Of a stretch of 64,000 bases of DNA, positions 42,889-51,487 are shown one piece after another. Each line of letters opens with the position of its first letter. Positions within the stretch are counted from its first letter, which is position 1. Where the stretch lies: assembly GCA_965234325.1 (NCBI GenBank), contig OZ248407.1, positions 1,302,001-1,366,000 of the forward strand, in the 5' to 3' direction. The notes beneath the pieces were generated by a model. The model was not told where the DNA came from and did no database searches. It was given only the letters and a program-made list of their open reading frames with translations. Source of the stretch: Limnohabitans kasalickyi. GTDB lineage: Bacteria; Pseudomonadota; Gammaproteobacteria; Burkholderiales; Burkholderiaceae_C. Made by a program: the position numbers and the translations under genes.

Positions 42889-43383
42889 TTAGGCAAAAAT
42901 GGTGCGGTAGCCCTCAAAGCGCTTGGACCAATAGCCGTTGCTCAGTCGCTCGGTTTTCACGCCCGTGCGCTCATTGGCTGCGTGCACAAATTTGCCCGAG
43001 CCGATGTAAATGCCCACATGCGAAAACGCGCTGCCTAGCGTGTTGAAAAACACCAAATCACCCGGGTGGGCTTCATGGGCTTCTAACGGTTTGCTGGCAC
43101 TGGCCATCTGCACCGCACTCCCTTTGAGCGAAATACCCGCTGATTCTTTGTAAACAAACGTCACCAAGCCCGAACAATCAAACCCGGTGTGCAGTTTTTT
43201 GCCGCCGTAGGTGTAGCCGCGGTCGAGCATGGCGATGGCTTGCATCACGATGTCTTGGCGCTTGGCAGGGTTATTGGGATAGGTTTGCGGGGTCGGTGCG
43301 GTAATCGACGCCTGACGCGGTGCCGTCGAACACCCAAACACCCAAGGCGTGAAACACAACGCCAAAAAATGGCGCTTCGTCAT
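42889..43383 (-). CDS. NlpC/P60 (C40) family cell-wall peptidase, lipoprotein
   Basis: A 164-residue secreted lipoprotein: the signal MTKRHFLALCFTPWVFGC ends in a lipobox cysteine. The NlpC/P60 domain has the nucleophile in GFDCSGLVTFVY, the His in FSHVGIYIGSGKFVHA and the third polar residue following. It probably cuts peptidoglycan peptides. The ATG at 43383 begins the signal; the open frame 21 codons upstream is not needed. It is convergent with pyrD (22-base gap). Confidence 0.88.
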   Translation of the reverse strand: MTKRHFLALCFTPWVFGCSTAPRQASITAPTPQTYPNNPAKRQDIVMQAIAMLDRGYTYGGKKLHTGFDCSGLVTFVYKESAGISLKGSAVQMASASKPLEAHEAHPGDLVFFNTLGSAFSHVGIYIGSGKFVHAANERTGVKTERLSNGYWSKRFEGYRTIFA

Positions 43384-43466
43384 TGCATGCCTGGGGGCAA
43401 GCATGGCGACGTGTATGCCTTTGGAGGTGCTTGTAGTCACAGCCATGTCAGCACCAACATCCGCTT

Positions 43467-44576
43467 TTATTGCAACGCCTGCCGCACAGCCTCGCCAATG
43501 GCGAGCGAGCTGGTCAAGCCCGGCGACTCAATGCCAAACAAATTCACCAAACCCTTCACGCCATGCACCGCAGGGCCTTGGATGCAAAAGTCGGCCGATG
43601 CCTCTTGCGGGCCAGAAATCTTGGGGCGAATGCCGGCATAGCCCGCTTGCAAAGCGCCGTCGGCCAGGGTCGGCCAATATTTGCGCACCTCGGTGTAGAA
43701 CAGTTGCTCGTGCTCGGGCGACACCACCAAGTCGTCGGGGCTGTCGACCCACTGCACATCGGGGCCAAATTTGGCTTGGCCGCCCAGGTCTAAAGTCAAA
43801 TGCACGCCCAAACCTGCGGCTTCAGGCACGGGGTAAATCAAGCGCGAAAACGGTGATTTACCTGAGAGCGTGAAATAGTTTCCCTTGGCAAAGTAAGCCT
43901 GCGGCACATGCTGCGCGGCCAAGCCCTGAAACTTGCGCGCCAGCCAAGGTGCGGTCAAACCCGCCGCGTTGACCACCGTTTGCGCCATCAATTCCGAGCC
44001 ATCGGCCATACACAACACGATCCCTTCAGACGTGCAGACGGCGTCAGTCACCGCTGAGTTGAACGCAACGATGCCGCCTGCATTTTCAAAGTCACCCTGC
44101 AAACTGAGCATCAAGCCGTGGCTGTCCACAATGCCGGTGCTGGGTGAGTGCAAGGCCGCCACACACGACAACGCGGGCTCCATGGCGTGTGCAGCCGCAG
44201 CGTCTATTTGCACCAAGTCAGTCACGCCGTTGGCATGGGCTTTTTGAAGAATGCTCTGGAGGGCCGTCACTTGGTGATCGTTGGTCGCCACGATCAACTT
44301 GCCACAACGCTGGTGACCAATGCCACGCTCCGCCGCATAGGCATAGAGCATTTGGCGCCCTTTGACACATAAGTGCGCCTTGAGCGAACCTTGCGGGTAG
44401 TAAATACCAGCGTGAATCACCTCGCTGTTGCGCGAACTGGTGCCAGTGCCAATCGCGTCTGCCGCTTCGAGGACCAACCAATCGCGGGCGTTGTCGGGCG
44501 CAGCCTGCGTCAGCGCGCGCGCCACCGCCAATCCGACCACCCCTGCGCCAATCACGACACCATCCACTTTGTCCAA
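43467..44576 (-). CDS. FAD-dependent oxidoreductase, L-2-hydroxyglutarate oxidase-like
   Basis: A 369-residue DAO-family flavoprotein. The N-terminal dinucleotide motif is GVVIGAGVVGLAVARAL, followed by SSRNSEVIHAGIYYP, a stretch characteristic of the LhgO/L2HGDH group, and the C-terminal GYAGIRPKISGP and NLFGIESPGLTSSLAIG. It probably oxidises L-2-hydroxyglutarate or a related 2-hydroxy acid, passing electrons to quinone. No signal peptide is visible. It is a monocistronic gene between the C40 peptidase and phasin. Confidence 0.85.
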   Translation of the reverse strand: MDKVDGVVIGAGVVGLAVARALTQAAPDNARDWLVLEAADAIGTGTSSRNSEVIHAGIYYPQGSLKAHLCVKGRQMLYAYAAERGIGHQRCGKLIVATNDHQVTALQSILQKAHANGVTDLVQIDAAAAHAMEPALSCVAALHSPSTGIVDSHGLMLSLQGDFENAGGIVAFNSAVTDAVCTSEGIVLCMADGSELMAQTVVNAAGLTAPWLARKFQGLAAQHVPQAYFAKGNYFTLSGKSPFSRLIYPVPEAAGLGVHLTLDLGGQAKFGPDVQWVDSPDDLVVSPEHEQLFYTEVRKYWPTLADGALQAGYAGIRPKISGPQEASADFCIQGPAVHGVKGLVNLFGIESPGLTSSLAIGEAVRQALQ

Positions 44577-44612
44577 AACAGCACTCCTTGTTCAACAGGC
44601 TTGTATTAGAAC

Positions 44613-44639
44613 CAAAAAAACGGCACCCGAAGGTGCCGT
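44613..44639 (-). terminator. Rho-independent terminator of the phasin gene
   Basis: On the minus strand, stem ACGGCACC / GGTGCCGT with a 4-base loop, followed by seven T residues (A-run at 44614-44620), about 40 bases after the phasin stop. Confidence 0.85.
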
Positions 44640-44677
44640 CTCAAGGTCTTGGAAAACCTGAAAGGGTCAGCGTTGGA

Positions 44678-45223
44678 TCAACGCTTTTTAGCAGTTGTTT
44701 TGCCAGCGTTCAGAGCAGTAGCGGTCATGGTTTTCAGGTTAGCGTCAGCAACGTCCGTTGCTTGCTTCACCGCTTTTTGCACAGTTTCTAAGGCATTGTT
44801 GCCAGCAGAAACGGCTGTTTTGAAGGCAGCCACAGCGGCTTCAGAACCGGCAGGTGCGTTTTTGGTGGCGTTGTCGATCATGGCGTGGAAAGCTTTTTGA
44901 GCTTCAGCCACTTTGCCTTCAACGTGTCCTTGAAACTCAGCGCTGGAACCCGTCGCGATTTCGACCAAATGACGGTTGTAAGCGGCTGCTTTTTCGGCCA
45001 AAGGCTGAAACAGGCTGGCTTGCAAAGCCACCAACTCTTGCGCGTCTTTCACGCTCAAAGCAGCTTGGGTTTGTTGCTGCGAGTCAGCCAAAGCAGATTT
45101 GGCAGCCGCCAAGTTCAACTCGATGAGTTGCTCCACACCAGAGAAAGCCTTGGTGGTCAAGCCCATCAGTGTTTCCAAATTGGCTTTGTTGGCAGCGATG
45201 ATTTGTTCAGGGGTCATGTTCAT
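44678..45223 (-). CDS. Phasin family protein (PHA granule-associated)
   Basis: A 181-residue helical protein rich in Ala, Gln and Lys with the phasin N-terminus MTPEQIIAANKANLETLMGLT and LIELNLAAAKSALAD, and a lysine-rich end. Phasins coat polyhydroxyalkanoate granules, so the organism probably stores PHA. A GGAG site seven bases before the ATG supports the start at 45223. It stands alone with its own terminator; TGCA-rich sequence upstream may be the binding site of the PhaR-type repressor. Confidence 0.9.
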   Translation of the reverse strand: MNMTPEQIIAANKANLETLMGLTTKAFSGVEQLIELNLAAAKSALADSQQQTQAALSVKDAQELVALQASLFQPLAEKAAAYNRHLVEIATGSSAEFQGHVEGKVAEAQKAFHAMIDNATKNAPAGSEAAVAAFKTAVSAGNNALETVQKAVKQATDVADANLKTMTATALNAGKTTAKKR

Positions 45224-45286
45224 GTTGAATCTCCAAAATTAATAAAAATGAAAACTGCGCAGAACTTGCCCACCTGGGCTGCTTTT

Positions 45287-45301
45287 TGTTGCAGTGCAGC
45301 A
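45287..45301. promoter_or_regulatory. TGCA-rich site upstream of the phasin gene (possible PhaR site)
   Basis: TGTTGCAGTGCAGCA lies about 65 bases upstream of the phasin ATG. PhaR repressors in related bacteria bind TGCA-rich repeats near phaP promoters. The match is by eye and short, so this is tentative. The rest of the 175-base gap shows no open frame. Confidence 0.35.
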
Positions 45302-45398
45302 TTGATTGAATTCTAAAGACAATGTCAGCCTTGACAAGCAACGGCCTGCGCTGAAACCGGTGTTTAGAGCCGGCAGACTAAATCTGGGCGCGGACTGG

Positions 45399-45953
45399 TC
45401 ACTCCCGCCCATGCGCCCAATGCTGCGACCATTGTTTTTTGTAAATTTGCGCCAATTCGGTAGATTTGAGAATCAAGGTGTTTTCGGCATTTCGCATTTC
45501 TGCCGAATTTGTGAAGTTAAAGCTGCCGGTAATCACCACCGCCCCGTCAATCACCATCACTTTGTTATGCGCAATGGCGTGCTTGCCATCTTCACGCACC
45601 GCCACGTGGCCCGCCGCTAAAACGTCCGCCACACCGCGGTTCGATTTGCCAGTTTTCATGTCCAACAGCACTTGAACGGCGACCCCACGCTGCTGCGCCC
45701 GCACCAAGGCTTGCGCAATGCCCTGGTGCGTGAAGCCGTAGGCTTGCACCAGTACCTCGCGCTCACTGGCGTCGACGGCTTTGACGATGGCGGCAGCCGC
45801 ACCCGCTGGCGGGCTGAAATACACGCCCAACACCTCTGCAGTAGCCGAAGAGGACGTGGGCAACTCTGGCGCTTTGTCGATCGACGCGCAGCCAGCGCTG
45901 AGCGCCAGCGCAGACACGGCCAACATCACACGAACAAATCCCAAGTGCACCAT
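45399..45953 (-). CDS. Secreted phospholipase D-like (single-HKD) nuclease lipoprotein
   Basis: A 184-residue protein with a lipoprotein signal (LAVSALALSAGC) and one HKD motif, HNKVMVIDGAVVITGSFNFT, with the SNF/SFN element. Single-HKD proteins of this size, such as plasmid-encoded Nuc, act as homodimeric sequence-independent nucleases. REVLVQAYGFT near residue 70 is also typical. It is probably periplasmic. It is divergent from the MFS gene across an AT-rich 131-base region. Confidence 0.85.
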   Translation of the reverse strand: MVHLGFVRVMLAVSALALSAGCASIDKAPELPTSSSATAEVLGVYFSPPAGAAAAIVKAVDASEREVLVQAYGFTHQGIAQALVRAQQRGVAVQVLLDMKTGKSNRGVADVLAAGHVAVREDGKHAIAHNKVMVIDGAVVITGSFNFTNSAEMRNAENTLILKSTELAQIYKKQWSQHWAHGRE

Positions 45954-46084
45954 GTGTGAATGTTATCTGCTCGATGACTGATCAATTAATTTAATCAATT
46001 TATCAACAAATTCAAAGATAAATCACCAAATCATGCGCCCCTGTGACATGCGAAAAAGCAAGCCCGTAGTAAAGTGGTTGCGCT

Positions 46085-47305
46085 TTGAAATCTGCCCCAC
46101 ACCCCCTCTCTCACGCCCTATCGCCCGCCACCCGACGAGCGATTTTTCTGTTGTCTTTGGCCACGTTTTCCAGCATGGCGGTGCAGCGCATTTGCGACCC
46201 CATGCTGCCGGAGTTGTCGCGTGAATTCAATGCGCCCATTGGCGAAGTGGCCCAAGTTATTTCTGTGTTTGCCATCGTCTATGGCTTGATGCAGTTGTTT
46301 TACGGCCCCGCGGGCGACCGTTTTGGCAAGTACCGCGTGGTGCTGCTGGCTACCTCCGTCTGCACCATCGGTTCTGTGCTGTCTGCGGTGAGCAGCGATC
46401 TGCAATTTTTAGTGGCGGCGCGGGTCGTCACCGCGCTCGCCGCAGCGGCCATCATTCCGTTGACCATGGCGTGGGTGGGCGACATGGTGCAATACGAAAT
46501 GCGCCAAGAAACCTTGGCCCGCGTGGGCCTCGGCACCATGCTGGGCATCACGGCGGGCCAGCTGTTTGGGGGCTTGTTAACCGACACCTTAGGCTGGCGT
46601 TGGGCGTTTGCGATGATGGCTGCTTTTTTCTGTGGTGTTACTTGGCTGTTGTGGCGCCACAGCGCACACCTTGACCACACGCCTCCCGCCGACCATGCCC
46701 CGGCTGGTTTTTTCAAACAACTGGCCCAAGTGGCGCGTAACCCGTGGGCGCGCACTTTATTGGGGACAGCGGTGCTCGAAGGCGCCACCGTGTTTGGCTT
46801 GTTGGCCGTGACGGCGTCGCACTTGCACCACACGCATGGCATTTCTTTGACTTTGTCAGGCGCCACCACGGCGCTCTTTGGATTGGGTGGCTTGACCTAC
46901 ATGGCCACCGCCAAGTCGACGATTCGCCGCTTTGGCGAAGTCGGGCTGGCCCGCTACGGCGGCTTGGCTTTAGGCTTGGCGTTTGGGGTGATCGCGCTCA
47001 CGCCTTGGTGGCCTTTGGCTATTCCGGCTTGTTTCGTAGCGGGTTTTGGTTTCGCCATGCTTCACAACACCTTGCAAGCCAAGGCCACACAGATGGTGCC
47101 CACGGCGCGCGCCACCGGCGTGACCCTGTTTGCAGGCTCCTTGTTTTTGGGGCAATCCCTGGGCGTACTGGCTTTGGCCGCGTTGATGGGCCACTTTTCA
47201 TCGAGCGCCGTGATGGCCTGCGATGCGGTCGCCGTGGTGGCTCTGGGCTTGTTTTTTTCGCAGGCCACCGCCCGGCGCAACGCGACCGAAGCGGACCGCG
47301 CTTAA
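46085..47305 (+). CDS. MFS transporter (Bcr/CflA or similar drug exporter type)
   Basis: A 406-residue major-facilitator protein with about 12 hydrophobic segments. The first loop motif is GPAGDRFGKYRVVLL (MFS motif A), and LTMAWVGDMVQYEMRQ follows TM4. The C-terminal half has LFAGSLFLGQSLGVLALAAL. A stop codon at 46070 and lack of upstream ATG make TTG at 46085 the first usable start. The substrate is unknown; family members export drugs or metabolites. Confidence 0.85.
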   Translation: MKSAPHPLSHALSPATRRAIFLLSLATFSSMAVQRICDPMLPELSREFNAPIGEVAQVISVFAIVYGLMQLFYGPAGDRFGKYRVVLLATSVCTIGSVLSAVSSDLQFLVAARVVTALAAAAIIPLTMAWVGDMVQYEMRQETLARVGLGTMLGITAGQLFGGLLTDTLGWRWAFAMMAAFFCGVTWLLWRHSAHLDHTPPADHAPAGFFKQLAQVARNPWARTLLGTAVLEGATVFGLLAVTASHLHHTHGISLTLSGATTALFGLGGLTYMATAKSTIRRFGEVGLARYGGLALGLAFGVIALTPWWPLAIPACFVAGFGFAMLHNTLQAKATQMVPTARATGVTLFAGSLFLGQSLGVLALAALMGHFSSSAVMACDAVAVVALGLFFSQATARRNATEADRA

Positions 47306-47335
47306 ACTTTTCTCATTTCACCGTTTCTCTCTTGT

Positions 47336-48262
47336 ATGACCGACTCGCTCCCACCCCACGCCCTCGAACAACTCGCCCAACAACTGGAGCAGCACCCTGA
47401 CTACCGTGTGCTGCGCCGCTTGGTGCCACGCCACACGATGAACCAGGCACAACCGGGCCAGCGCTTGTGCAAAGGCGTGGTGCTTGACACCGAAACCACA
47501 GGCCTTGATTCCAGCAACGACCGGGTGATCGAGCTGGGCATGCTGGTGTTCGAGTTCGACCCAGAAACCGGTGTGGTCTACCAAGTGCTAAACGTGTTTG
47601 ACGAGTTGGAAGACCCCGGCTTTGCCATTCCCCCCGCCACCATCGCGGTGCACCACATCACCGACGACATGGTGCAAGGCAAACGCATTGACGACGCGCA
47701 AGTGGCCGCGCTGATGAAAGACGTGCAAGTGGTGATTGCCCACAACGCCAAATTTGACCGCCCGTTTGTGGAAGCGCGCTGGCCGCTGTTTCAACACCTG
47801 AACTGGGCCTGCAGCATCAACGACATCAACTGGCGCGATGAAGGCTTTGGTTCGGCCAAGCTCGAATATCTGGTGGGTACACAAGGCTATTTTTACGAGG
47901 CCCATCGCGCTGAAGCAGACTGCTGGGCTTTGCTGGAGTTGCTCAACCGCGTGCTGCCACAAAGCCAACAAACCGCCATGCTGGCCTTGCTCGAAACGCT
48001 CAATAAGCCGCAAGAAAAAATCTACGCGATCAACTCACCGTTTGAGACCAAAGACATGCTCAAAACACGGGGCTACCGCTGGTCCGCCGAGTTGCGCTGT
48101 TGGAGCCGCGTGGTGGCGGGTCCGCAAGAAAGACAACAAGAGTTGGATTGGCTCAAGAGCCGCGTCTACGGTCAACGCAGCGCGCGGGTTGAAATTGAGA
48201 CCCAAGGCGGACAAGTGCGCTATTCCAACCGCGAAGGTCACAAAGAGATGGTCACCCTTTAA
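47336..48262 (+). CDS. DEDDh 3'-5' exonuclease (DNA polymerase III epsilon-like)
   Basis: A 308-residue exonuclease. Exo I is VVLDTETTGLDSSND, Exo II is IAHNAKFDRPF, and the DEDDh end has YEAHRAEADCWALLELL (His and Asp). The C-terminal 110 residues (NSPFETKDMLKTRGYRWS onwards) form the short domain found after this exonuclease in many proteobacterial proteins. It is too different in layout from DnaQ to be the replicative proofreader with certainty; a repair or RNA role is possible. Its stop codon overlaps the stop of the convergent small secreted protein by 4 bases. Confidence 0.85.
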   Translation: MTDSLPPHALEQLAQQLEQHPDYRVLRRLVPRHTMNQAQPGQRLCKGVVLDTETTGLDSSNDRVIELGMLVFEFDPETGVVYQVLNVFDELEDPGFAIPPATIAVHHITDDMVQGKRIDDAQVAALMKDVQVVIAHNAKFDRPFVEARWPLFQHLNWACSINDINWRDEGFGSAKLEYLVGTQGYFYEAHRAEADCWALLELLNRVLPQSQQTAMLALLETLNKPQEKIYAINSPFETKDMLKTRGYRWSAELRCWSRVVAGPQERQQELDWLKSRVYGQRSARVEIETQGGQVRYSNREGHKEMVTL

Positions 48263-48705
48263 TAGCTGACCAACTGCCAAGGCACTTGGCAAGTGGGCAC
48301 TTGGGGGTAATAGGCCTGAGCCGTGCTGCAAAAGTACGCCACACGCGGTGCTGCAGGCAGAGGCTGGGGGGCAATCAGAACTTGCTGTTGAACCGCATAG
48401 CTGGGGGTGCTGGCAGCATAAATAGCGCCGCCTAACAAGGCCGCCCCCACAGCGGGGCCCAGCCAATTGCCGCTCCAACCACCACGATGGCCGTGACCGC
48501 CGTGTCGATAAGCAAAACCGCCACCCTGGTGAACGCCGCCTTGGTGAGCACCGAACTGCTGACCACCATTGAAGCGGTTCACATGCCCACCTGCGCCATG
48601 CCCACCTGCGCCATGCCAGCCACCGTGACCACGACCATCCGCCATCGCGGGAACAGCGCACAAACCTGCTAAAACACAGACCAAGAGTTGGGCAATACGT
48701 TTCAT
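48259..48705 (-). CDS. Small secreted Gly/His-rich protein with C-terminal Cys motif
   Basis: A 148-residue protein with a signal peptide (IAQLLVCVLAGLCAVPAMA), a Gly/His-rich middle including a tandem 5-residue repeat (HGAGG twice), a short glycine-rich hydrophobic segment GPAVGAALLGGAIYA and the end YFCSTAQAYYPQVPTC with PW. The YFC-YYP-V-C-W tail is widespread in proteobacterial envelope proteins of unknown function. The ATG at 48705 starts the signal. It is a paralogue of the next gene upstream. The GxxxG-like stretch suggests membrane insertion; the His-rich part could bind metal (inference). Confidence 0.78.
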   Translation of the reverse strand: MKRIAQLLVCVLAGLCAVPAMADGRGHGGWHGAGGHGAGGHVNRFNGGQQFGAHQGGVHQGGGFAYRHGGHGHRGGWSGNWLGPAVGAALLGGAIYAASTPSYAVQQQVLIAPQPLPAAPRVAYFCSTAQAYYPQVPTCQVPWQLVSY

Positions 48706-48819
48706 GGGGAACTCACTTTGCAAAAGTTGCGATCAAAGACCTTGCGGTCAGATCACAACGCGCGGCTTGAGCAGATGGATGACAGCGGACGCCCACACCC
48801 CTGAAAAGTCCCCGCAAAG

Positions 48820-49209
48820 TTAACGAGGAATCACCACCAACCAAGGGCTGACGCAGGTTTGCACCTGGGGGTAGTACTGACGCGTTTCTTGGCAAAAGTA
48901 AGCTTCAACAGGTGCAGCAGGCATGCCACTGACTTGGGGGGCGTACATGGGCTGAGGGTTGGTCACCACCACCGTCGGCGGGTTGTTGAGGATGATGGTC
49001 GACGTCTGCACATCGGGATAGGGCCGCGACAAATACACCGCCGAGCCCACCATGGCACCGCCCACCAACGCCGGAGCCCACCAGCCGTTGTAACCCCAGC
49101 CACCGCCATGGCGATAGCCGCCGCCTCTGTAGGGACCATGCGCTTGGGCCGCGCTGAAGCAGAGCAGCAACACAAGGCCTAATCCAAGGGTGCGTCGATT
49201 GAAGTTCAT
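48820..49209 (-). CDS. Small secreted Gly-rich protein, paralogue of the downstream gene
   Basis: A 129-residue protein with signal peptide (LGLGLVLLLCFSAAQA), a Gly/Tyr-rich stretch GPYRGGGYRHGGG, a hydrophobic glycine-rich segment WAPALVGGAMVGSAVYL and a tail YFCQETRQYYPQVQTC with PW. Layout and tail are shared with the gene 114 bases downstream, so the two arose by tandem duplication and then diverged. The ATG at 49209 was chosen for the signal; the frame is open 32 codons upstream. The function is unknown, probably the outer part of the envelope. Confidence 0.78.
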   Translation of the reverse strand: MNFNRRTLGLGLVLLLCFSAAQAHGPYRGGGYRHGGGWGYNGWWAPALVGGAMVGSAVYLSRPYPDVQTSTIILNNPPTVVVTNPQPMYAPQVSGMPAAPVEAYFCQETRQYYPQVQTCVSPWLVVIPR

Positions 49210-49294
49210 GTGGGCTCTCCTTTGAAGACCGCTATTGTCCATCGCCAACTCAAAGTCGCGCGCAACGCATTTGTAAAGGCATTGCAAACCCTTG

Positions 49295-50608
49295 TTAAGG
49301 CGCAATCAGCAAAGGCTCTAAAGCCAAAGCAATGGCAGCCAGTCGAGCGTCATGACCGCGTAACGACGACACCATCAAGCCCACAGGCAATTCACCTGCA
49401 GCTTGGCACGGCAAACTGAACGCACAGCCATCCAAATAGTTGATGGCTGCCGGATTGCGCAACAGCAGTCGGTTGGTATTGAAGAAGGCCACATCGTCGA
49501 CCAGCAACGGCGCCAATTCTGGGGCCACCAAGGCCACCGTCGGGCTGAGCATGGCATCAAAGCCTTGCAGCTCGGCCTCCATGTGGCTGATCCATTCGTG
49601 ACGCCGATTGTGCAGCTCCAAATAATCGAGGGCGCTGACGCCCTTCCCCTGCGCCATGCGAAACGCCACACGCGGATCGATGCGGTCTGGGGCGCGCGCC
49701 AAACGCGCATGGTGCGCCGCAAAACCTTCAACCGGCGAAAAACCGCCAGGCTGGCATCTCGCGGCGATCTCGCTCAACGCGGACAAAGGCAACTCAACCA
49801 GTTGTGCGCCCGCCGCAGAAATGCGGGTCAAAGCTCGCGCAAACGCTTGGGCCACTTCGGGGTCCAGCTCGTCCAAAAACAAAGTTTGTGGCACCGCAAA
49901 ACGCACACCGCGCAAATCCGCCGCCTCGGCCAGCAAAGGCTGCTGCGACAACACGCCCTCCACCACCAAGCTGTCGCGCACATTGCGGGTGATGGCACCC
50001 ACGGTATCGAGCGTGCGCGACAACTCCATCACCCCTTGCAAAGGAATGCGTGACTGCGTGCTTTTGAACCCTACCAAACCGCACAAGGCCGCCGGGATGC
50101 GAATGGAGCCCCCCGTGTCTGAGCCCAAGCCCGCCACTGCCAGCCCCAAAGCCACCGACACTGCAGCCCCTGACGACGATCCACCCGGCACGCGCGCGAC
50201 CTTGGCATCACACGGGTTACGCGGCGTCCCGTAATGTGGGTTGATGCCTACGCCTGAGAATGCAAACTCGCTCATGTTGGTTTTGCCCACAATCACGGCA
50301 CCGGCTTGACGCAAACGGGCGACCGAGACAGCGTCTTGCGCCGCAGCAGGTTCGCCCTCGCACACCACCGTGCCCGCCATCGTGGTCTGGCCGGCCATGT
50401 CGTAGTTGTCTTTGAGCGTGATAGGCAGGCCATGCAAAGCGCCCAGAGGCTTGCCGGCTTGGCGAGCGGCATCAGCAGCGCGGGCTTGCGCCAGCGCTTG
50501 CTCGTCGAACACATGGGTGAACACGTGTTGTGCAGCCTCGCTGTGGGCCAGCTGCAAGCTGCGTGTGACCCGGTCTTGAGATGTGGCGTGAGAAAACGTG
50601 TCGGACAT
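49295..50608 (-). CDS. Amidase-signature-family protein, cytoplasmic
   Basis: A 437-residue amidase without a signal peptide. The triad is visible: Lys in LPITLKDNYDMAG, cis-Ser in VPGGSSSGAAVS, nucleophile Ser in GSDTGGSIRIPAALCG. It resembles small-molecule amidases or aspartyl/glutamyl-tRNA amidotransferase A-like stand-alone enzymes; no gatB or gatC is near. The ATG at 50608 has an AGGAA site. It is unrelated in sequence detail to the exported amidase at 25090 and is divergent from the DCC gene (42 bases). Confidence 0.88.
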   Translation of the reverse strand: MSDTFSHATSQDRVTRSLQLAHSEAAQHVFTHVFDEQALAQARAADAARQAGKPLGALHGLPITLKDNYDMAGQTTMAGTVVCEGEPAAAQDAVSVARLRQAGAVIVGKTNMSEFAFSGVGINPHYGTPRNPCDAKVARVPGGSSSGAAVSVALGLAVAGLGSDTGGSIRIPAALCGLVGFKSTQSRIPLQGVMELSRTLDTVGAITRNVRDSLVVEGVLSQQPLLAEAADLRGVRFAVPQTLFLDELDPEVAQAFARALTRISAAGAQLVELPLSALSEIAARCQPGGFSPVEGFAAHHARLARAPDRIDPRVAFRMAQGKGVSALDYLELHNRRHEWISHMEAELQGFDAMLSPTVALVAPELAPLLVDDVAFFNTNRLLLRNPAAINYLDGCAFSLPCQAAGELPVGLMVSSLRGHDARLAAIALALEPLLIAP

Positions 50609-50650
50609 TGGGAATTCCTCGTGTGATAGCCTGAAGACATTCAATTATTG

Positions 50651-51073
50651 ATGGTTTTACCCGCCACCCCTGTCATGCACAGCGCACCCGAACTTACCCT
50701 CTACTACGACGGCCAATGCCCCTTGTGCGTGGCCGAAATTGAATTTTTGCAAACGCGCAACGCCGAGGGAAAGTTAGGTTTTGTGGATGTGGCGCACAGC
50801 AACTTTGACCCTAACGCACACGCTATTTCGTGCGAATTGGCCATGGCGCAGATCCATGGGCGCATGGCAAGCGGCGAGGTGTTGGTCGGCGTGCCCGTCT
50901 TTGCCTTGGCCTACAAACTGGCAAAACTTCCTCTTTTGGCTTGGATTTTGTCGCGATCTTGGCTGCAACCCCTGCTTCAGCCCGCCTATGTGTGGTTCGC
51001 CAAACACCGCCAAGCTATCTCCAAACGCATTGGACCCAGCGTTTTGAAGCTATCAAAACGTTTTTTACATTGA
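50651..51073 (+). CDS. DCC family thiol-disulfide oxidoreductase-like protein (DUF393)
   Basis: A 140-residue protein with the DCC motif, Asp and Cys pair in YYDGQCPLCVAEIEFL, and the family MAQIHGRMASGEVLVG stretch. DCC proteins are predicted thioredoxin-fold redox proteins of unclear function. The protein may start at 50651 or at the ATG nine codons later (50675). It stands alone. Confidence 0.85.
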   Translation: MVLPATPVMHSAPELTLYYDGQCPLCVAEIEFLQTRNAEGKLGFVDVAHSNFDPNAHAISCELAMAQIHGRMASGEVLVGVPVFALAYKLAKLPLLAWILSRSWLQPLLQPAYVWFAKHRQAISKRIGPSVLKLSKRFLH

Positions 51074-51155
51074 TTTTTGGGCTTTTTAAGCCTAGGCCGT
51101 CTGATCGGTTGATAAATTTGCGAAAATACGTTCTTTGCCCCGAGAACTCAAACGA

Positions 51156-51410
51156 ATGTCACGCCCAGAAAAAACAGAAATCTCCAACGATGGATTGCGC
51201 TACAAGTCAAAAAAGGGCGGTTCTCCATTTGAAGGCCTTGGCCGTACAGGCGACACCATGAGCTGTATCAAGTGTGGCGTGCACAAGCCTCGCAACAACG
51301 GCTCGTTCAAACGCATCTTGGGCTCTTCCATGTTTGTCTGCTTCGACTGCAGCCCGCCTAAGAAAGAGGCTGAACCCGTGGCCGCGGCCAAAGAAGAAAC
51401 CAAAGCGTAA
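51156..51410 (+). CDS. Small four-cysteine (zinc-ribbon-like) protein of unknown function
   Basis: An 84-residue basic protein. Two CxxC pairs, CIKC and CFDC, are 21 residues apart with Lys/Arg-rich sequence between (GVHKPRNNGSFKR), a likely zinc-binding ribbon; an Ala/Glu/Lys-rich tail follows. The ATG at 51156 is preferred; a TTG at 51135 would add seven residues. A strong terminator follows, and the base composition is like its neighbours, so it is a real gene. It was not recognised as a named family. A nucleic-acid- or ribosome-associated role would fit but is inference. Confidence 0.72.
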   Translation: MSRPEKTEISNDGLRYKSKKGGSPFEGLGRTGDTMSCIKCGVHKPRNNGSFKRILGSSMFVCFDCSPPKKEAEPVAAAKEETKA

Positions 51411-51424
51411 AGGCTGAAGTTCGA

Positions 51425-51458
51425 CACAAAAAAGCGACTCGATGAGTCGCTTTTTGTA
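51425..51458. terminator. Bidirectional rho-independent terminator
   Basis: Twelve-bp stem AAAAAGCGACTC / GAGTCGCTTTTT with loop GAT, flanked by A and T runs. It serves the small Cys protein gene on the plus strand and possibly the LysR gene on the minus strand. Confidence 0.9.
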
Positions 51459-51487
51459 TGAGATTTGGCATTTCAAACATGCCCCAA

